A stretch of 64,000 nucleotides of DNA from JAJTCH01 sp040386195 (GCA_040386195.1 JAZKFV010000021.1:11489-75488); one strand, 5' to 3'. Shown: positions 25,278-34,162, counted from the first letter of the stretch. Numbers and translations are program-made. Notes: generated by a model not told the origin, from the letters alone.

Positions 25278-26075
25278 ATGGATCTGATAGCAATTTTCAA
25301 AGCAGCTTTACTTGGAATTATTGAAGGTCTAACCGAATTTATTCCCGTCTCTTCCACCGCCCATCTTCTTTTATCAGCAAAATTTATTGATTTTTCTTAT
25401 ATCAAAAATGATGTTTTTGAAATCGTCATTCAACTTGGCGCAATCTTAGCGGTTGTTGTGTTTTATCATAAAAAAATTACTCAACTAGTTTTAGGAATTT
25501 TCACCCAAAAATCTTCACAAAATTTTTCTTTAAATATCTTAATCGCCTTTTTACCCGCCGCTATTTTTGGTTTTTGTTTCCACAAAATCATCAAATTGCT
25601 ATTTTTCAATCCGCTATCAATCGCCATAACTCTAATCACCGGCGGAATAGCTATTCTATTAGTTGAAAGACTCAATATAAAACCTCAATATTTAGAAGTT
25701 GAAAAATTATCCAAATGGCAATCTTTAAAAATTGGTTTATTTCAAATTTTGGCAATGATGCCCGGAGTTTCAAGATCGGGGGCAACAATTATTGGCGGAT
25801 TACTTCTAAAATTAGATCGCAAAACCGCTACTGAATTTTCTTTTTTTCTTTCCATTCCCACCATTTTCGCCGCTTCAATATTCGACTTTTATAAAAATTA
25901 TCAATCGTTGGACAATTCCAAATTAGGATTATTAGCAATTGGCTTTATCACTTCCTTTTTCTCCGCTTTGATTGTTATCAAATGGTTCATAAATTTTGTC
26001 AGCCACCACAATTTTTCCGTCTTCGCCTACTACAGAATATTGCTCGGCAGCATAATCATTTACGCCATCATTTAA
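25278..26075 (+). CDS. uppP: Undecaprenyl-diphosphate phosphatase
   Basis: Membrane phosphatase that recycles the undecaprenyl carrier for wall synthesis. From the ATG at 25278 it has 265 residues; longer in-frame versions would run back into tRNA-Leu and are rejected. Active-site motifs EGLTEFIPVSSTAHLLL near the N-terminus and PGVSRSGATI in the second half are both intact. Its stop codon is one base before the dnaE-fragment ATG. Confidence 0.96.
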   Translation: MDLIAIFKAALLGIIEGLTEFIPVSSTAHLLLSAKFIDFSYIKNDVFEIVIQLGAILAVVVFYHKKITQLVLGIFTQKSSQNFSLNILIAFLPAAIFGFCFHKIIKLLFFNPLSIAITLITGGIAILLVERLNIKPQYLEVEKLSKWQSLKIGLFQILAMMPGVSRSGATIIGGLLLKLDRKTATEFSFFLSIPTIFAASIFDFYKNYQSLDNSKLGLLAIGFITSFFSALIVIKWFINFVSHHNFSVFAYYRILLGSIIIYAII

Positions 26076-26076
26076 T

Positions 26077-27234
26077 ATGATCGAAGTTAAAAAATACGAT
26101 TCTCAAGGACAAGAGCTGGCAATTCGTTTTGGTCTGGGCGGCATTAAGGCAGTTGGCGTGGGAATGGTTGAGGAGATGATTAAAAACCGCCAGCAAAATG
26201 GTGGCTTTCAAGATATTTATGATTTTGCCAGCAAAGCCGGTTCCAAAGCAATTAACAAAAAAGCGCTGGAAGCTTTGGCAAAATCTGGCGCTTTTGACAA
26301 TATTCATCAAGGCCGCAACCAAATTGTTGAGTCAGTAGAAACCATTTGCAAATACGCCGCCGCCAAAGAAGAGGAAAAAAACAGCAACCAAATGAGTCTT
26401 TTTGGCGCCTCACAAATCATTGAAGAAAAACCCGCTTTAAAACAAGTTGCAGATTGGGAAGCGGATAAAAAATTGCAGGAGGAATTTAAGGCTTTTGGCT
26501 TTTTTTTGAACGAACATCCAATTGATAATTTCTTAGAGGCGCTTGGCAAAAGAGGAGTTATTTCATCTGAAAATATAGAAGAATTAAATGATGGAAATAT
26601 TGTCAAATTAGCCGGCGTTGTAGCTTATAGCAAACATAAATCCGGCCCTAAAGGTCGCTACGCTTATCTAACTTTATCCGACCCATTTGGAATATATGAA
26701 ACAGCAATTTTTGATGAGGGTTTAATTACCATTCATCGCGATGCAATGAGTGACGGCAACAGTTTGGTGGTTGAATGTTTAATTAGAAAAGACCAAGGCG
26801 GATCAAGATTGTTGGTAAAATCAATTGAAAAATTGGAAGATTTTATCAAACATAATCACCCTAAAAAAGAAATTTATAAAGACATTAAACAGCAAGAAAA
26901 ACGCGGTGAGTTTGATTGGAAAAAACGCAATAAAGAAAAGAGCGACGCAAAAGGTGATTCAGTAGTTCAAGATCTGGAATATAGAAGAAGAATTGACGGG
27001 CTAAAAAACAAAAAAATTATCGATCAAATCGAAATTAAAATCAAAGATCGCCACAGCGTTTTGCAACTTAAAAGCTTTTTATCACAAAGATTAGCTCCGG
27101 AAGATTTTGAAAAATTCAGTAAGGTGTATTTTTTAATCGCAGGTGACGACGAAAATCTAGTCAAAATTGCAGTTGAAGGTAAATATTTGCTCGATGAAAA
27201 CGATCTAAATAAAATCCAAAATTTAGTTCGCTAA
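26077..27234 (+). CDS. dnaE: Free-standing C-terminal part of DNA polymerase III alpha (split or duplicated DnaE)
   Basis: A 385-residue protein matching only the last third of DnaE (about 1,150 residues in full). It begins within the fingers/HhH boundary (IRFGLGGIKAVGVGMVEEMI) and contains helix-hairpin-helix sequence up to KALEALAKSGAFD (62-74). A beta-clamp-binding pentapeptide, QMSLF (105-109), follows. Next come the conserved GFFLNEHPID (141-150), an OB fold (about 175-235) and a tau-binding-like C-terminal region. The PHP and polymerase domains with the catalytic aspartates are absent; upstream DNA is uppP. It may be one half of a naturally split alpha subunit, or a relic of duplication. 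The frame is intact with no internal stop codon, which favours a functional protein. It is convergent with glyS, overlapping it by 12 bases. Confidence 0.88.
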   Translation: MIEVKKYDSQGQELAIRFGLGGIKAVGVGMVEEMIKNRQQNGGFQDIYDFASKAGSKAINKKALEALAKSGAFDNIHQGRNQIVESVETICKYAAAKEEEKNSNQMSLFGASQIIEEKPALKQVADWEADKKLQEEFKAFGFFLNEHPIDNFLEALGKRGVISSENIEELNDGNIVKLAGVVAYSKHKSGPKGRYAYLTLSDPFGIYETAIFDEGLITIHRDAMSDGNSLVVECLIRKDQGGSRLLVKSIEKLEDFIKHNHPKKEIYKDIKQQEKRGEFDWKKRNKEKSDAKGDSVVQDLEYRRRIDGLKNKKIIDQIEIKIKDRHSVLQLKSFLSQRLAPEDFEKFSKVYFLIAGDDENLVKIAVEGKYLLDENDLNKIQNLVR

Positions 27235-29373
27235 TTCTACCTTAGAAAAGTCAAAAACTTGACCAAACAAATCTTTAATTCTCGCTAAAATCGTCAGCCT
27301 ATTAATTCTCAAACTGGCGTTATCACAATTCACTTCCACATTATCAAAAAAACCTTTTATCGGCAATTCCAAATCTGATAAAGCCAGCAATGCTGCGGAT
27401 AAATCATTATGTTTTAAATCTTTTTTAACCAACTTATTTACAATCCTAACTTTTTTATAGAGCAATCTTTCATATTTTGTTTTCAGCGCAATCAAAGAAA
27501 TTTTGCCATCATATTTTTTACCATCTTTTTTTTCTTCAATCGCCACAATGTTTGAAGCTCTTTTATAAAGCTCAATTATTTTTAAATTAGCCGCATCACC
27601 AATAAATTGATTGATAAAAATTGCCTTCTGAGAAATTGCTAATAAATCACATTTTTTATTATTTTTATCTTTCAAAACCTCTTCAAAAACCTGATTAACT
27701 ATATCTGATCGGAGCACAAATTGATCTTTCAAATACACTTTATTTCTCTCAATAAAAAATTGAATAATTTCTACCGATAATTTTGTTTTAATTTCTTTAA
27801 TTTCAGCATTATTTTTATCCGGACAAATCGTCTTCAAAGCCTTAGATGGAAAAGTGTTAAGCGCCTGATCGACTACAATTTTTAACGGCAAAGAAATTTT
27901 ACTCTCAAAAATAATTTTGATAATTCCAAGTGCCGCCCTTCTAAGTGCGAATGGATCTTTTGAGGCAGTTGGTTTTTCATCAGCTAAAAACAAACTGCAA
28001 ATATTATCAACCTTATCCGAAATCGCCGCAACAATGCCCAAAGGCGTTTGTGGCAATTCGCTATTTTGTCCGGTTGGTAAATATTGTTCGGCAATTGCCA
28101 CCGAAATTTCTTCTGGCTCGCCTTGAATTTTAGCATAATATTTTCCAACCACACCTTGCAATTCAGTTAATTCGGCAACAGTTTTAGTAGTTAAATCATT
28201 TTTGGATAAATCCGCTAGCCTTTCTGCCATTGATAATTTGGCATCCGCAACCCAAATGACAATAAATTTATTAAGAATTTCCAAACGCTTTACCTTGTCA
28301 TAAAGCGAACCGAGTTTTTTGTGGAAAATAATATTTTTCAGTAACTCCACTCGAGATTTGAAAGGAATTTTTAAATCTTCTTCAATATAAAACTTAGCGT
28401 CAGAAAGTCTGGCGCGAACAACTTTTTCATTATCAGCAATGATCTTGCCGATATTGAATTCATTGGTTTTAACGTTGCTAACAAAAATAAAATTTAATGA
28501 ATTTTTATTCTTAAATAAAATTGCTTTTTGATGAAGTTTAATAGTTAACTCCAAAACTTCTTCCGGCAAATCTTTAAATTGATCATCAATCTTACCAATC
28601 AAAACTTGCGGATATTCCACTAAACCAGTGATTTCATCGATTAATTTAGAGTTTTTTTCTACCGAATCAGGATCAATTTTTTTGATTTCATCAACAATAA
28701 TTTCTCTTCTTTTTGCCCAATCTAAAATAACAAAACTTTCTTCTAGCTGATTTTTATAATCAATAAAATCAAGGATTTGCAAAGGTTTTTTGCCAGCAAG
28801 CAAATGACCAAAAGTTTGATTATTAGATTTCAAATTAGCAAATTCAAAGCTCAAAACTTTGCCATTAAAAATTGCCAAAATATTTCGAATTGGTCGCACC
28901 CAATTTGATTGTTTTTTTAGATCAATTAAATCCATTGATTTGATCCAAGTTCCTGACATTTTTTGCAGAATAATGTGCAGATTTTTTTCTAAAATTTCAG
29001 CAGTGTTAATTTTTATTTCCGGCTGTTTATAAAAATAATATTCGCCATTATCACGAGTAATTTTTTCTAAATCATTAATATCAGAAACGCCGACAGATTT
29101 TATAAAGCCTTGAATTGCCCCAGCTGGCGCATCAATTTTCGGACCCATTTTATTTGCCGCTGGGCTGATTTGCTCTATATCCAAATTTTGCACTAACAAA
29201 ACTAATCTTCTTGGCGTGATAAAAGTTTTTAAATTTTCTTCAGCAAATTTAATATTTTGCTTAATAAAAAATTCGGCAAAAATTTTCCGAAAATCATCCA
29301 CCGCCTTTTGCTGCATACGCGCAGGAATTTCTTCACTATAAATCTCAATTAATAATTCTTTTTCCCTTGGCAT
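27223..29373 (-). CDS. glyS: Glycyl-tRNA synthetase beta subunit
   Basis: Beta chain of the bacterial alpha2-beta2 glycyl-tRNA synthetase, needed for tRNA recognition. Starting at the ATG at 29373 gives 716 residues beginning MPREKELLIEIYSEEIPARM, the standard family opening; a longer frame adds 14 residues inside coq7 and is unlikely. The central LFLADEKPTASKDPFALRRA motif is diagnostic, and the C-terminal anticodon-binding DALR-like domain is present. The start lies one base after the coq7 stop codon, so expression is coupled to coq7. The alpha gene glyQ, usually adjacent, is not in this window. Confidence 0.96.
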   Translation of the reverse strand: MPREKELLIEIYSEEIPARMQQKAVDDFRKIFAEFFIKQNIKFAEENLKTFITPRRLVLLVQNLDIEQISPAANKMGPKIDAPAGAIQGFIKSVGVSDINDLEKITRDNGEYYFYKQPEIKINTAEILEKNLHIILQKMSGTWIKSMDLIDLKKQSNWVRPIRNILAIFNGKVLSFEFANLKSNNQTFGHLLAGKKPLQILDFIDYKNQLEESFVILDWAKRREIIVDEIKKIDPDSVEKNSKLIDEITGLVEYPQVLIGKIDDQFKDLPEEVLELTIKLHQKAILFKNKNSLNFIFVSNVKTNEFNIGKIIADNEKVVRARLSDAKFYIEEDLKIPFKSRVELLKNIIFHKKLGSLYDKVKRLEILNKFIVIWVADAKLSMAERLADLSKNDLTTKTVAELTELQGVVGKYYAKIQGEPEEISVAIAEQYLPTGQNSELPQTPLGIVAAISDKVDNICSLFLADEKPTASKDPFALRRAALGIIKIIFESKISLPLKIVVDQALNTFPSKALKTICPDKNNAEIKEIKTKLSVEIIQFFIERNKVYLKDQFVLRSDIVNQVFEEVLKDKNNKKCDLLAISQKAIFINQFIGDAANLKIIELYKRASNIVAIEEKKDGKKYDGKISLIALKTKYERLLYKKVRIVNKLVKKDLKHNDLSAALLALSDLELPIKGFFDNVEVNCDNASLRINRLTILARIKDLFGQVFDFSKVELAN

Positions 29374-29374
29374 T

Positions 29375-29914
29375 TTATATTTTGGTTGAAATTGCAATTG
29401 CCATTTTGCTGGCATTTTTGATGATAAAACTAAGTGGTTTATAAATTGTTAAATCTTCGGCGTGATGCGCCAAACCTATGTCGCGATGCTCCAACTCTTC
29501 TTGTCTAAATTGTTCAATTTTTTCTTTTAATTCTGCGTCAGCTTCTAGATTATTCAGCTGCTCTTGATAATGCTCGTCAATCACCTCTTCTACCGCAACC
29601 GTACAAGCCATCGCCGCCTTTTTGCCCATTGCCGCAGTTATAAAACCCAAAGCAAAACCAGCAACTTGCCAAAGTGGTTGCATCAAGGTTGGACGCACTT
29701 TTTGCTCAACCATTTTCTGATTAAAATAATTAAAATGAACCTCTTCTTGCTCTTGCATATGTTCAATCAAATCAACGGTTGGTTGATCTTTTTTAAATTT
29801 AAAAACTGCCAGCTGCCCTTTATAAATCTGCTTCGCACCATATTCTCCGGCGTGATTAACGCGGATTGCTTGGTGAAGTTTTTGTTCTTGAGTTTGGTCG
29901 TTTAAATTTTTCAT
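29375..29914 (-). CDS. coq7: Demethoxyubiquinone hydroxylase (COQ7 family)
   Basis: Di-iron monooxygenase that performs the C6 hydroxylation of the ubiquinone ring. It has 179 residues. The two halves of the ferritin-like four-helix bundle carry the metal ligands: RVNHAGEYGAKQIYKGQ and EQEEVHFNYF in the first, AVEEVIDEHYQEQL and QEELEHRDIGLAH in the second. It is the typical alphaproteobacterial/mitochondrial isofunctional replacement for UbiF. It lies downstream of trxB, with a perfect palindromic repeat between them, and directly upstream of glyS. Confidence 0.96.
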   Translation of the reverse strand: MKNLNDQTQEQKLHQAIRVNHAGEYGAKQIYKGQLAVFKFKKDQPTVDLIEHMQEQEEVHFNYFNQKMVEQKVRPTLMQPLWQVAGFALGFITAAMGKKAAMACTVAVEEVIDEHYQEQLNNLEADAELKEKIEQFRQEELEHRDIGLAHHAEDLTIYKPLSFIIKNASKMAIAISTKI

Positions 29915-29931
29915 TTATTTGCTAATTTAGC

Positions 29932-29999
29932 TGTCATCCTGAACGAAGTGAAGGATCTCTCTATGTTGGATGAGATCCTTCACTTCGTTCAGGATGACA
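29932..29999. repeat. Complete palindromic element (TGTCATCCT family)
   Basis: Left arm 29932-29959 starts TGTCATCCTGAACGAAG. The right arm 29972-29999 is its exact reverse complement: 28 bp, no mismatch, 12-base loop. It fills the trxB-coq7 spacer. This is the cleanest of the family in the window; relatives are at 4997, 32957 (inside gltX), 49488 and 63936. Confidence 0.95.
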
Positions 30000-30006
30000 A
30001 ACATCG

Positions 30007-30945
30007 CTAATGCGCTAAAAATTTTTCCACCTCTAAAGCCGCCATACAACCAGTTCCAGCCGCAGTCACAGCTTGGCGATAGATTTTATCTTGCACATCA
30101 CCAGCAGCGTAAATTCCTTTTAAACTAGTTTGAGTTGTGCCAGCTTTAGTGATTATATAGCCTTCCAAATCAAGCTCTAAGCCGGTTTGTTTAAATAAAT
30201 CAGTATTTGGTTTATGACCAATGGCAATGAAAATTCCGTCAATTTTCATTTCTTTCAAAGAGCCATTAACTGAATTTTTTAAGATCGCGCCGGTAACATT
30301 ATTGGGATTTTCAGTGCCAGTAACCTCCTGCAATTGATGATTCCAAATCACTTCAATTTTGGGATTTTTAAATAAACGATCTTGCAAAATTTTCTCCGCT
30401 TTAAATTTATCTTTTCTATGCACAATATAAACTTTGCTGCAATGATTAGTTAAATATAAAGCCTCTTCAACCGCGCTATTGCCGCCACCAACCACAATCA
30501 CTTCTTTGTTTTTGAAGAAAAATCCATCACAAGTAGCGCAGCCTGAAACACCAAAACCTTGATATTTTTTTTCCGATTCTAAGCCCAACCATTTTGCTTG
30601 CGCGCCGGTGCAAATAATCACTGAATCAGCTTCGTAAATATCATCAGATTCACCAATTAATTTGAATGGGCGATTAGAAAAATCGACTTCTTTAATGTGA
30701 TCATAAATCACTTTTGTGCCCACATGTTCAGCTTGTGCATTCATTTGCTCCATCAGCCACGGGCCTTGAATGGCAGTTGCAAATCCGGGATAATTTTCAA
30801 CATCAGTAGTGATTGTTAATTGTCCTCCAGGTTGAATGCCGTTAATTACGATTGGTTCTAAATTGGCACGAGCCGCATAAATTGCAGCACTAAGCCCAGC
30901 TGGGCCTGATCCTAAAATAATTACTTTTGTTTTATGTGTTGTCAT
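30007..30945 (-). CDS. trxB: Thioredoxin-disulfide reductase
   Basis: FAD/NADPH enzyme that keeps thioredoxin reduced. It has 312 residues. The FAD motif ILGSGPAGLSAAIYAARA is at 10-27, the redox-active C136-A-T-C139 lies in GVSGCATCDG, and the NADPH motif VVGGGNSAVEEAL and C-terminal GIYAAGDVQDKIYRQAVTAA complete the fold. Its stop codon lies 8 bases beyond the palindromic element that separates it from coq7. Confidence 0.97.
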   Translation of the reverse strand: MTTHKTKVIILGSGPAGLSAAIYAARANLEPIVINGIQPGGQLTITTDVENYPGFATAIQGPWLMEQMNAQAEHVGTKVIYDHIKEVDFSNRPFKLIGESDDIYEADSVIICTGAQAKWLGLESEKKYQGFGVSGCATCDGFFFKNKEVIVVGGGNSAVEEALYLTNHCSKVYIVHRKDKFKAEKILQDRLFKNPKIEVIWNHQLQEVTGTENPNNVTGAILKNSVNGSLKEMKIDGIFIAIGHKPNTDLFKQTGLELDLEGYIITKAGTTQTSLKGIYAAGDVQDKIYRQAVTAAGTGCMAALEVEKFLAH

Positions 30946-30969
30946 ATTTTTTAATTATTAATTTTTTAA

Positions 30970-32559
30970 CTAAACCATTTTTCTAGCATCAAGAATTTCT
31001 TCCCAATCCGAAATTTTAATTTTCCCCTCACCGCCCTGCTCGTTTAAAAAGCCTAATTCCAAAGCTGCTGATTTTAAAGTGCCACCAGTTTTGTGAGCGT
31101 GTTTGGCAATTTTTGCAGCGTTGTCGTAGCCGATATATGGATTAAGCGCAGTGACTAACATCAAAGATTGTTCAAGCAATTGTTTGATGCGCGCCTCATT
31201 AGCTTCTATTCCAACTAAACAATTATCAATAAAGCTGTTAATGCCATCAGAAAGCAAATTGATTGACTCCACAACATTACGAATAATCATCGGACGAAAC
31301 ACATTCAACTCAAAATGCCCTTGCATTCCACCAGTTGTAACTGCCACATTATTGCCAATCACTTGGCAAGCAATCATAGTTAAGGCTTCACATTGCGTTG
31401 GATTAACTTTTCCAGGCATAATTGAAGATCCGGGTTCGTTTTCAGGAAGAGAAATTTCTCCTAAACCAGAACGCGGACCAGAGGCTAGAAAGCGAATGTC
31501 GTTGGCAATTTTCATTGTGGCTGCGGCTAGGCTGTTAAAGGAGCCGGAGAGTTGCACCAAATCATCATTACATCCCAAAGCGGTAAATTTATTGGGATGA
31601 GTGTGAAATAATCCGTCAGTTTCTTGAAGGGCGATTCTAAAAAAGCTACTTTCTTTAATTTTAAACATTCCATTCTCAGCGCGAACTCTGGCAAAATCTA
31701 ATTCGCCAAGTTTGTTATATAAATTTTTAATACCACTAACAACGCTTACTTGCTGAGCAAATTCTTCAGCAAATTTTGGATGGCAATTGAGTCCCGTTCC
31801 AACCGCAGTGCCGCCTTGCGCCAAAAAATGAACTTGCAAAAGACTTTGAGAAATATTCAACATTGCATTAGAAATTTGCACTTTATAAGCGCCAAATTCT
31901 TGTCCTAAAGTGACTGGTGTTGCATCTTGCGTGTGAGTTCTACCAATTTTTACAATCGCTTTAAACTCATTTTCTTTTTTGGCTAATTCATTATTAAATC
32001 TTGCTAATGTTGGTAAAAGTTTTTCATAAACCGCTAGAACAGATGCAATGTTCATCGCCGTTGGAAAAGTGTCATTAGAACTTTGCCCTAAATTACAATG
32101 ATCGTTAGGATGAACCGGCGATTTTCCGCCTTTGGCGCCAGTTGCCTTTTCATTGGCAACTGAAGCGATAACTTCATTAACATTCATATTAGTTTGCGTG
32201 CCCGAGCCAGTTTGCCAGACAACTAATGGAAAATGGTGAGCGTAGAAATTTTTAAAATCCGCTAAAATAAAATCAACCGCGTCAGCAATTTTATCAGCAA
32301 TATCGGCGGAGAATTTTTTGAATTCAGTTGAAGACGGATCTTGCTTCATTAATTCTTTATTAGTCAGTGCCGCAGCTTTCTTGATATAAAGCATTGCACG
32401 AATAACTTCTTTGGGCATTTTGTGTCCAGCATTGTCAGTGCAAATTGGAAAGTTCTGAACTGAACGCTGAGTTTGCGCGCCGTAATAAGCATCAGCTGGC
32501 ACTTGAATTTCTCCGAATGAATCGGTTTCAATGCGGAAGTTTTTTGTATTTGAAGTCAT
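30970..32559 (-). CDS. fumC: Fumarate hydratase class II with an internal insertion
   Basis: Interconverts fumarate and malate in the TCA cycle, taking the product of the sdh genes in this window. All class II signatures are present: WQTGSGTQTNMNVNEVIA, the catalytic-His region GRTHTQDATPVTLGQE (H210) and the lyase signature GSSIMPGKVNPTQCE. At 529 residues it is about 65 longer than usual. Part of the excess is a block at about 277-317 (IKNLYNKLGELDFARVRAEN...) between VSG and FHTHPNKF, where normal enzymes have only a few residues. The insert keeps the frame. Confidence 0.96.
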   Translation of the reverse strand: MTSNTKNFRIETDSFGEIQVPADAYYGAQTQRSVQNFPICTDNAGHKMPKEVIRAMLYIKKAAALTNKELMKQDPSSTEFKKFSADIADKIADAVDFILADFKNFYAHHFPLVVWQTGSGTQTNMNVNEVIASVANEKATGAKGGKSPVHPNDHCNLGQSSNDTFPTAMNIASVLAVYEKLLPTLARFNNELAKKENEFKAIVKIGRTHTQDATPVTLGQEFGAYKVQISNAMLNISQSLLQVHFLAQGGTAVGTGLNCHPKFAEEFAQQVSVVSGIKNLYNKLGELDFARVRAENGMFKIKESSFFRIALQETDGLFHTHPNKFTALGCNDDLVQLSGSFNSLAAATMKIANDIRFLASGPRSGLGEISLPENEPGSSIMPGKVNPTQCEALTMIACQVIGNNVAVTTGGMQGHFELNVFRPMIIRNVVESINLLSDGINSFIDNCLVGIEANEARIKQLLEQSLMLVTALNPYIGYDNAAKIAKHAHKTGGTLKSAALELGFLNEQGGEGKIKISDWEEILDARKMV

Positions 32560-32573
32560 AATTAATTGATAAT

Positions 32574-33998
32574 TTAAAGTGATAAAACAAAGTTAATTCT
32601 TTTAGAAATTTCATCTTTCCCTAAAATTTCTACTACATCAAAAACCCCACCAGCTGAAGCTGAAGAGAAGGTTAAGGCAATTCTGAGTGCTGGTCCAAAA
32701 TCTTTTATTTTTAAATTTTTAGCAGCAGCAAAATTATTAAACGCATCTTTAATTCCGTCGTGATTCCAATTTTCAATTGCACTTAAAACTGCTTTTAATT
32801 CCATCAATAAATCGGTTTTGCTTTTGATAATTTCTAAATCTTTTTCATCTAAATTTTTGGTGAAGCCATCAGCATAAACCATTGCCGGCTCAATTAAATC
32901 GCTAATTTTTATAGCTCGTTCTTTGATAAATTTTAAAGCACGAATAATTTTTACTTTGTCATCCTGAGTGTAGCGAAGGATCTCAGTATGTTGGGCGAGA
33001 TCCTTCGCTTTGCTCAGGATGACAGCCAACAATTCTTCTTCGGATTTTTCTTTAATGTAATGTTTATTCAAATTATCCAACTTAGCAAAATCAAACCGCG
33101 CCGGGCTTTTGCCAACATTCTCTAAACCAAACCACTCAATTGCCTGAGCATCAGAAATAATTTCTTCATTGCCGTGCGACCAACCTAATCTTAATAAATA
33201 ATTTCGCAGCGCTTCCGGCAAATAACCCATTTCTTGATATTCCATCACCGAAGTTGCGCCGTGGCGTTTGGACATTTTGGTGCCATCGCTTCCGTAGATT
33301 AAAGGAATGTGAGCGAACTGGGGAACATTCCAATTCATTGCTTGATAAATAATTTTTTGGCGGAAAGCATTGGTTAAATGATCGTCGCCTCTAATGATGT
33401 GAGAAATATTCATATCGTGATCGTCAACCACAACAGCCAACATATAAGTTGGCGTGCCGTCGGAGCGCAGCATTACCAAATCATCTAACTCAGAATTTGC
33501 AACTCTCACCTCGCCTTGCACTAGGTCTTTAATCACAGTTTCACCATCAATTGGTGCTTTGATTCTGATTACTGGTTTTACTAAGCTGGTTTGTGATTGT
33601 GATTTATTTCTCCACTCACTTTTAAAACGAAAAACAGTATTATCTCCTTTGGCTTTTTTTTCTGCTGCCGCGCGCATTTCTTCCAATTCTTCAGCAGAAG
33701 TATAACAATAATAAGCCTGATCTTTTTCTAATAATTCCAACGCAACTTTTTTGTGGCGCTCAAGATTTTTTGATTGCAAAACAATTTCATCATCATGTTT
33801 TAACCCAAGCCATGAAAGCCCATCAACTATAGCTTGAACCGCTTCATCAGTTGATCTTTTTTGATCGGTATCTTCGATTCTTAAAAGAAATTTTCCACCA
33901 TTATGTTTGGCAAAGAGATAATTAAATAATGCAGTTCTTGCGCCGCCAATATGCAAAAATCCAGTTGGTGAGGGAGCAAAACGAGTGATGATTGTCAT
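32574..33998 (-). CDS. gltX: Glutamyl-tRNA synthetase with in-frame repeat insertion
   Basis: Charges tRNA-Glu. Starting at the ATG at 33998 gives 474 residues with the class I HIGH-type motif APSPTGFLHIGGARTA at 8-23 and KMSKS-type GTKMSKRHGA at 239-248. A 13-residue longer frame upstream is not conserved in the family. Residues about 325-348 (AVILSKAKDLAQHTEI, then LRYTQDDK) are encoded by a full palindromic element of the TGTCATCCT family and are foreign to the protein. They fall between the catalytic half and the anticodon-binding half, a place likely to tolerate a loop. fumC follows 14 bases downstream. Confidence 0.96.
   Translation of the reverse strand: MTIITRFAPSPTGFLHIGGARTALFNYLFAKHNGGKFLLRIEDTDQKRSTDEAVQAIVDGLSWLGLKHDDEIVLQSKNLERHKKVALELLEKDQAYYCYTSAEELEEMRAAAEKKAKGDNTVFRFKSEWRNKSQSQTSLVKPVIRIKAPIDGETVIKDLVQGEVRVANSELDDLVMLRSDGTPTYMLAVVVDDHDMNISHIIRGDDHLTNAFRQKIIYQAMNWNVPQFAHIPLIYGSDGTKMSKRHGATSVMEYQEMGYLPEALRNYLLRLGWSHGNEEIISDAQAIEWFGLENVGKSPARFDFAKLDNLNKHYIKEKSEEELLAVILSKAKDLAQHTEILRYTQDDKVKIIRALKFIKERAIKISDLIEPAMVYADGFTKNLDEKDLEIIKSKTDLLMELKAVLSAIENWNHDGIKDAFNNFAAAKNLKIKDFGPALRIALTFSSASAGGVFDVVEILGKDEISKRINFVLSL
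32957..33024. repeat. Palindromic element inserted in frame in gltX
   Basis: Left arm 32957-32984 begins TGTCATCCTGAGTGTAGCGA. Right arm 32997-33024 is its reverse complement with 3 mismatches in 28, over a 12-base loop. Same size and layout as the intergenic copy at 29932. The minus-strand frame reads through it without a stop codon. Confidence 0.95.
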
Positions 33999-34064
33999 TA
34001 ATAATTTGTTTATTTTTTTTGGATCACAACAATTCACTAAAGCAAATTGTAATTGATTAAATTG

Positions 34065-34117
34065 TTGACTTAAATTGGTATTAAATAGAATATATTTTTC
34101 TTCTTGTGAGCGCTCAC
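34065..34117 (+). promoter_or_regulatory. Possible promoter and palindromic operator before the GspE-like gene
   Basis: TTGACT (34065-34070), a 17-base spacer and GAATAT (34088-34093; alternatively TAGAAT two bases earlier) look like -35 and -10 boxes. A perfect 12-bp palindrome GTGAGCGCTCAC (34106-34117) follows. This is identical to the core of the ideal symmetric lac-type operator. It is located where a repressor would block initiation. Motif identification only; no LacI-family gene is in the window. Confidence 0.35.
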
Positions 34118-34162
34118 CATATATTACCGAAACTTTAAAATAAATAACAATTTCTTGAGGCT

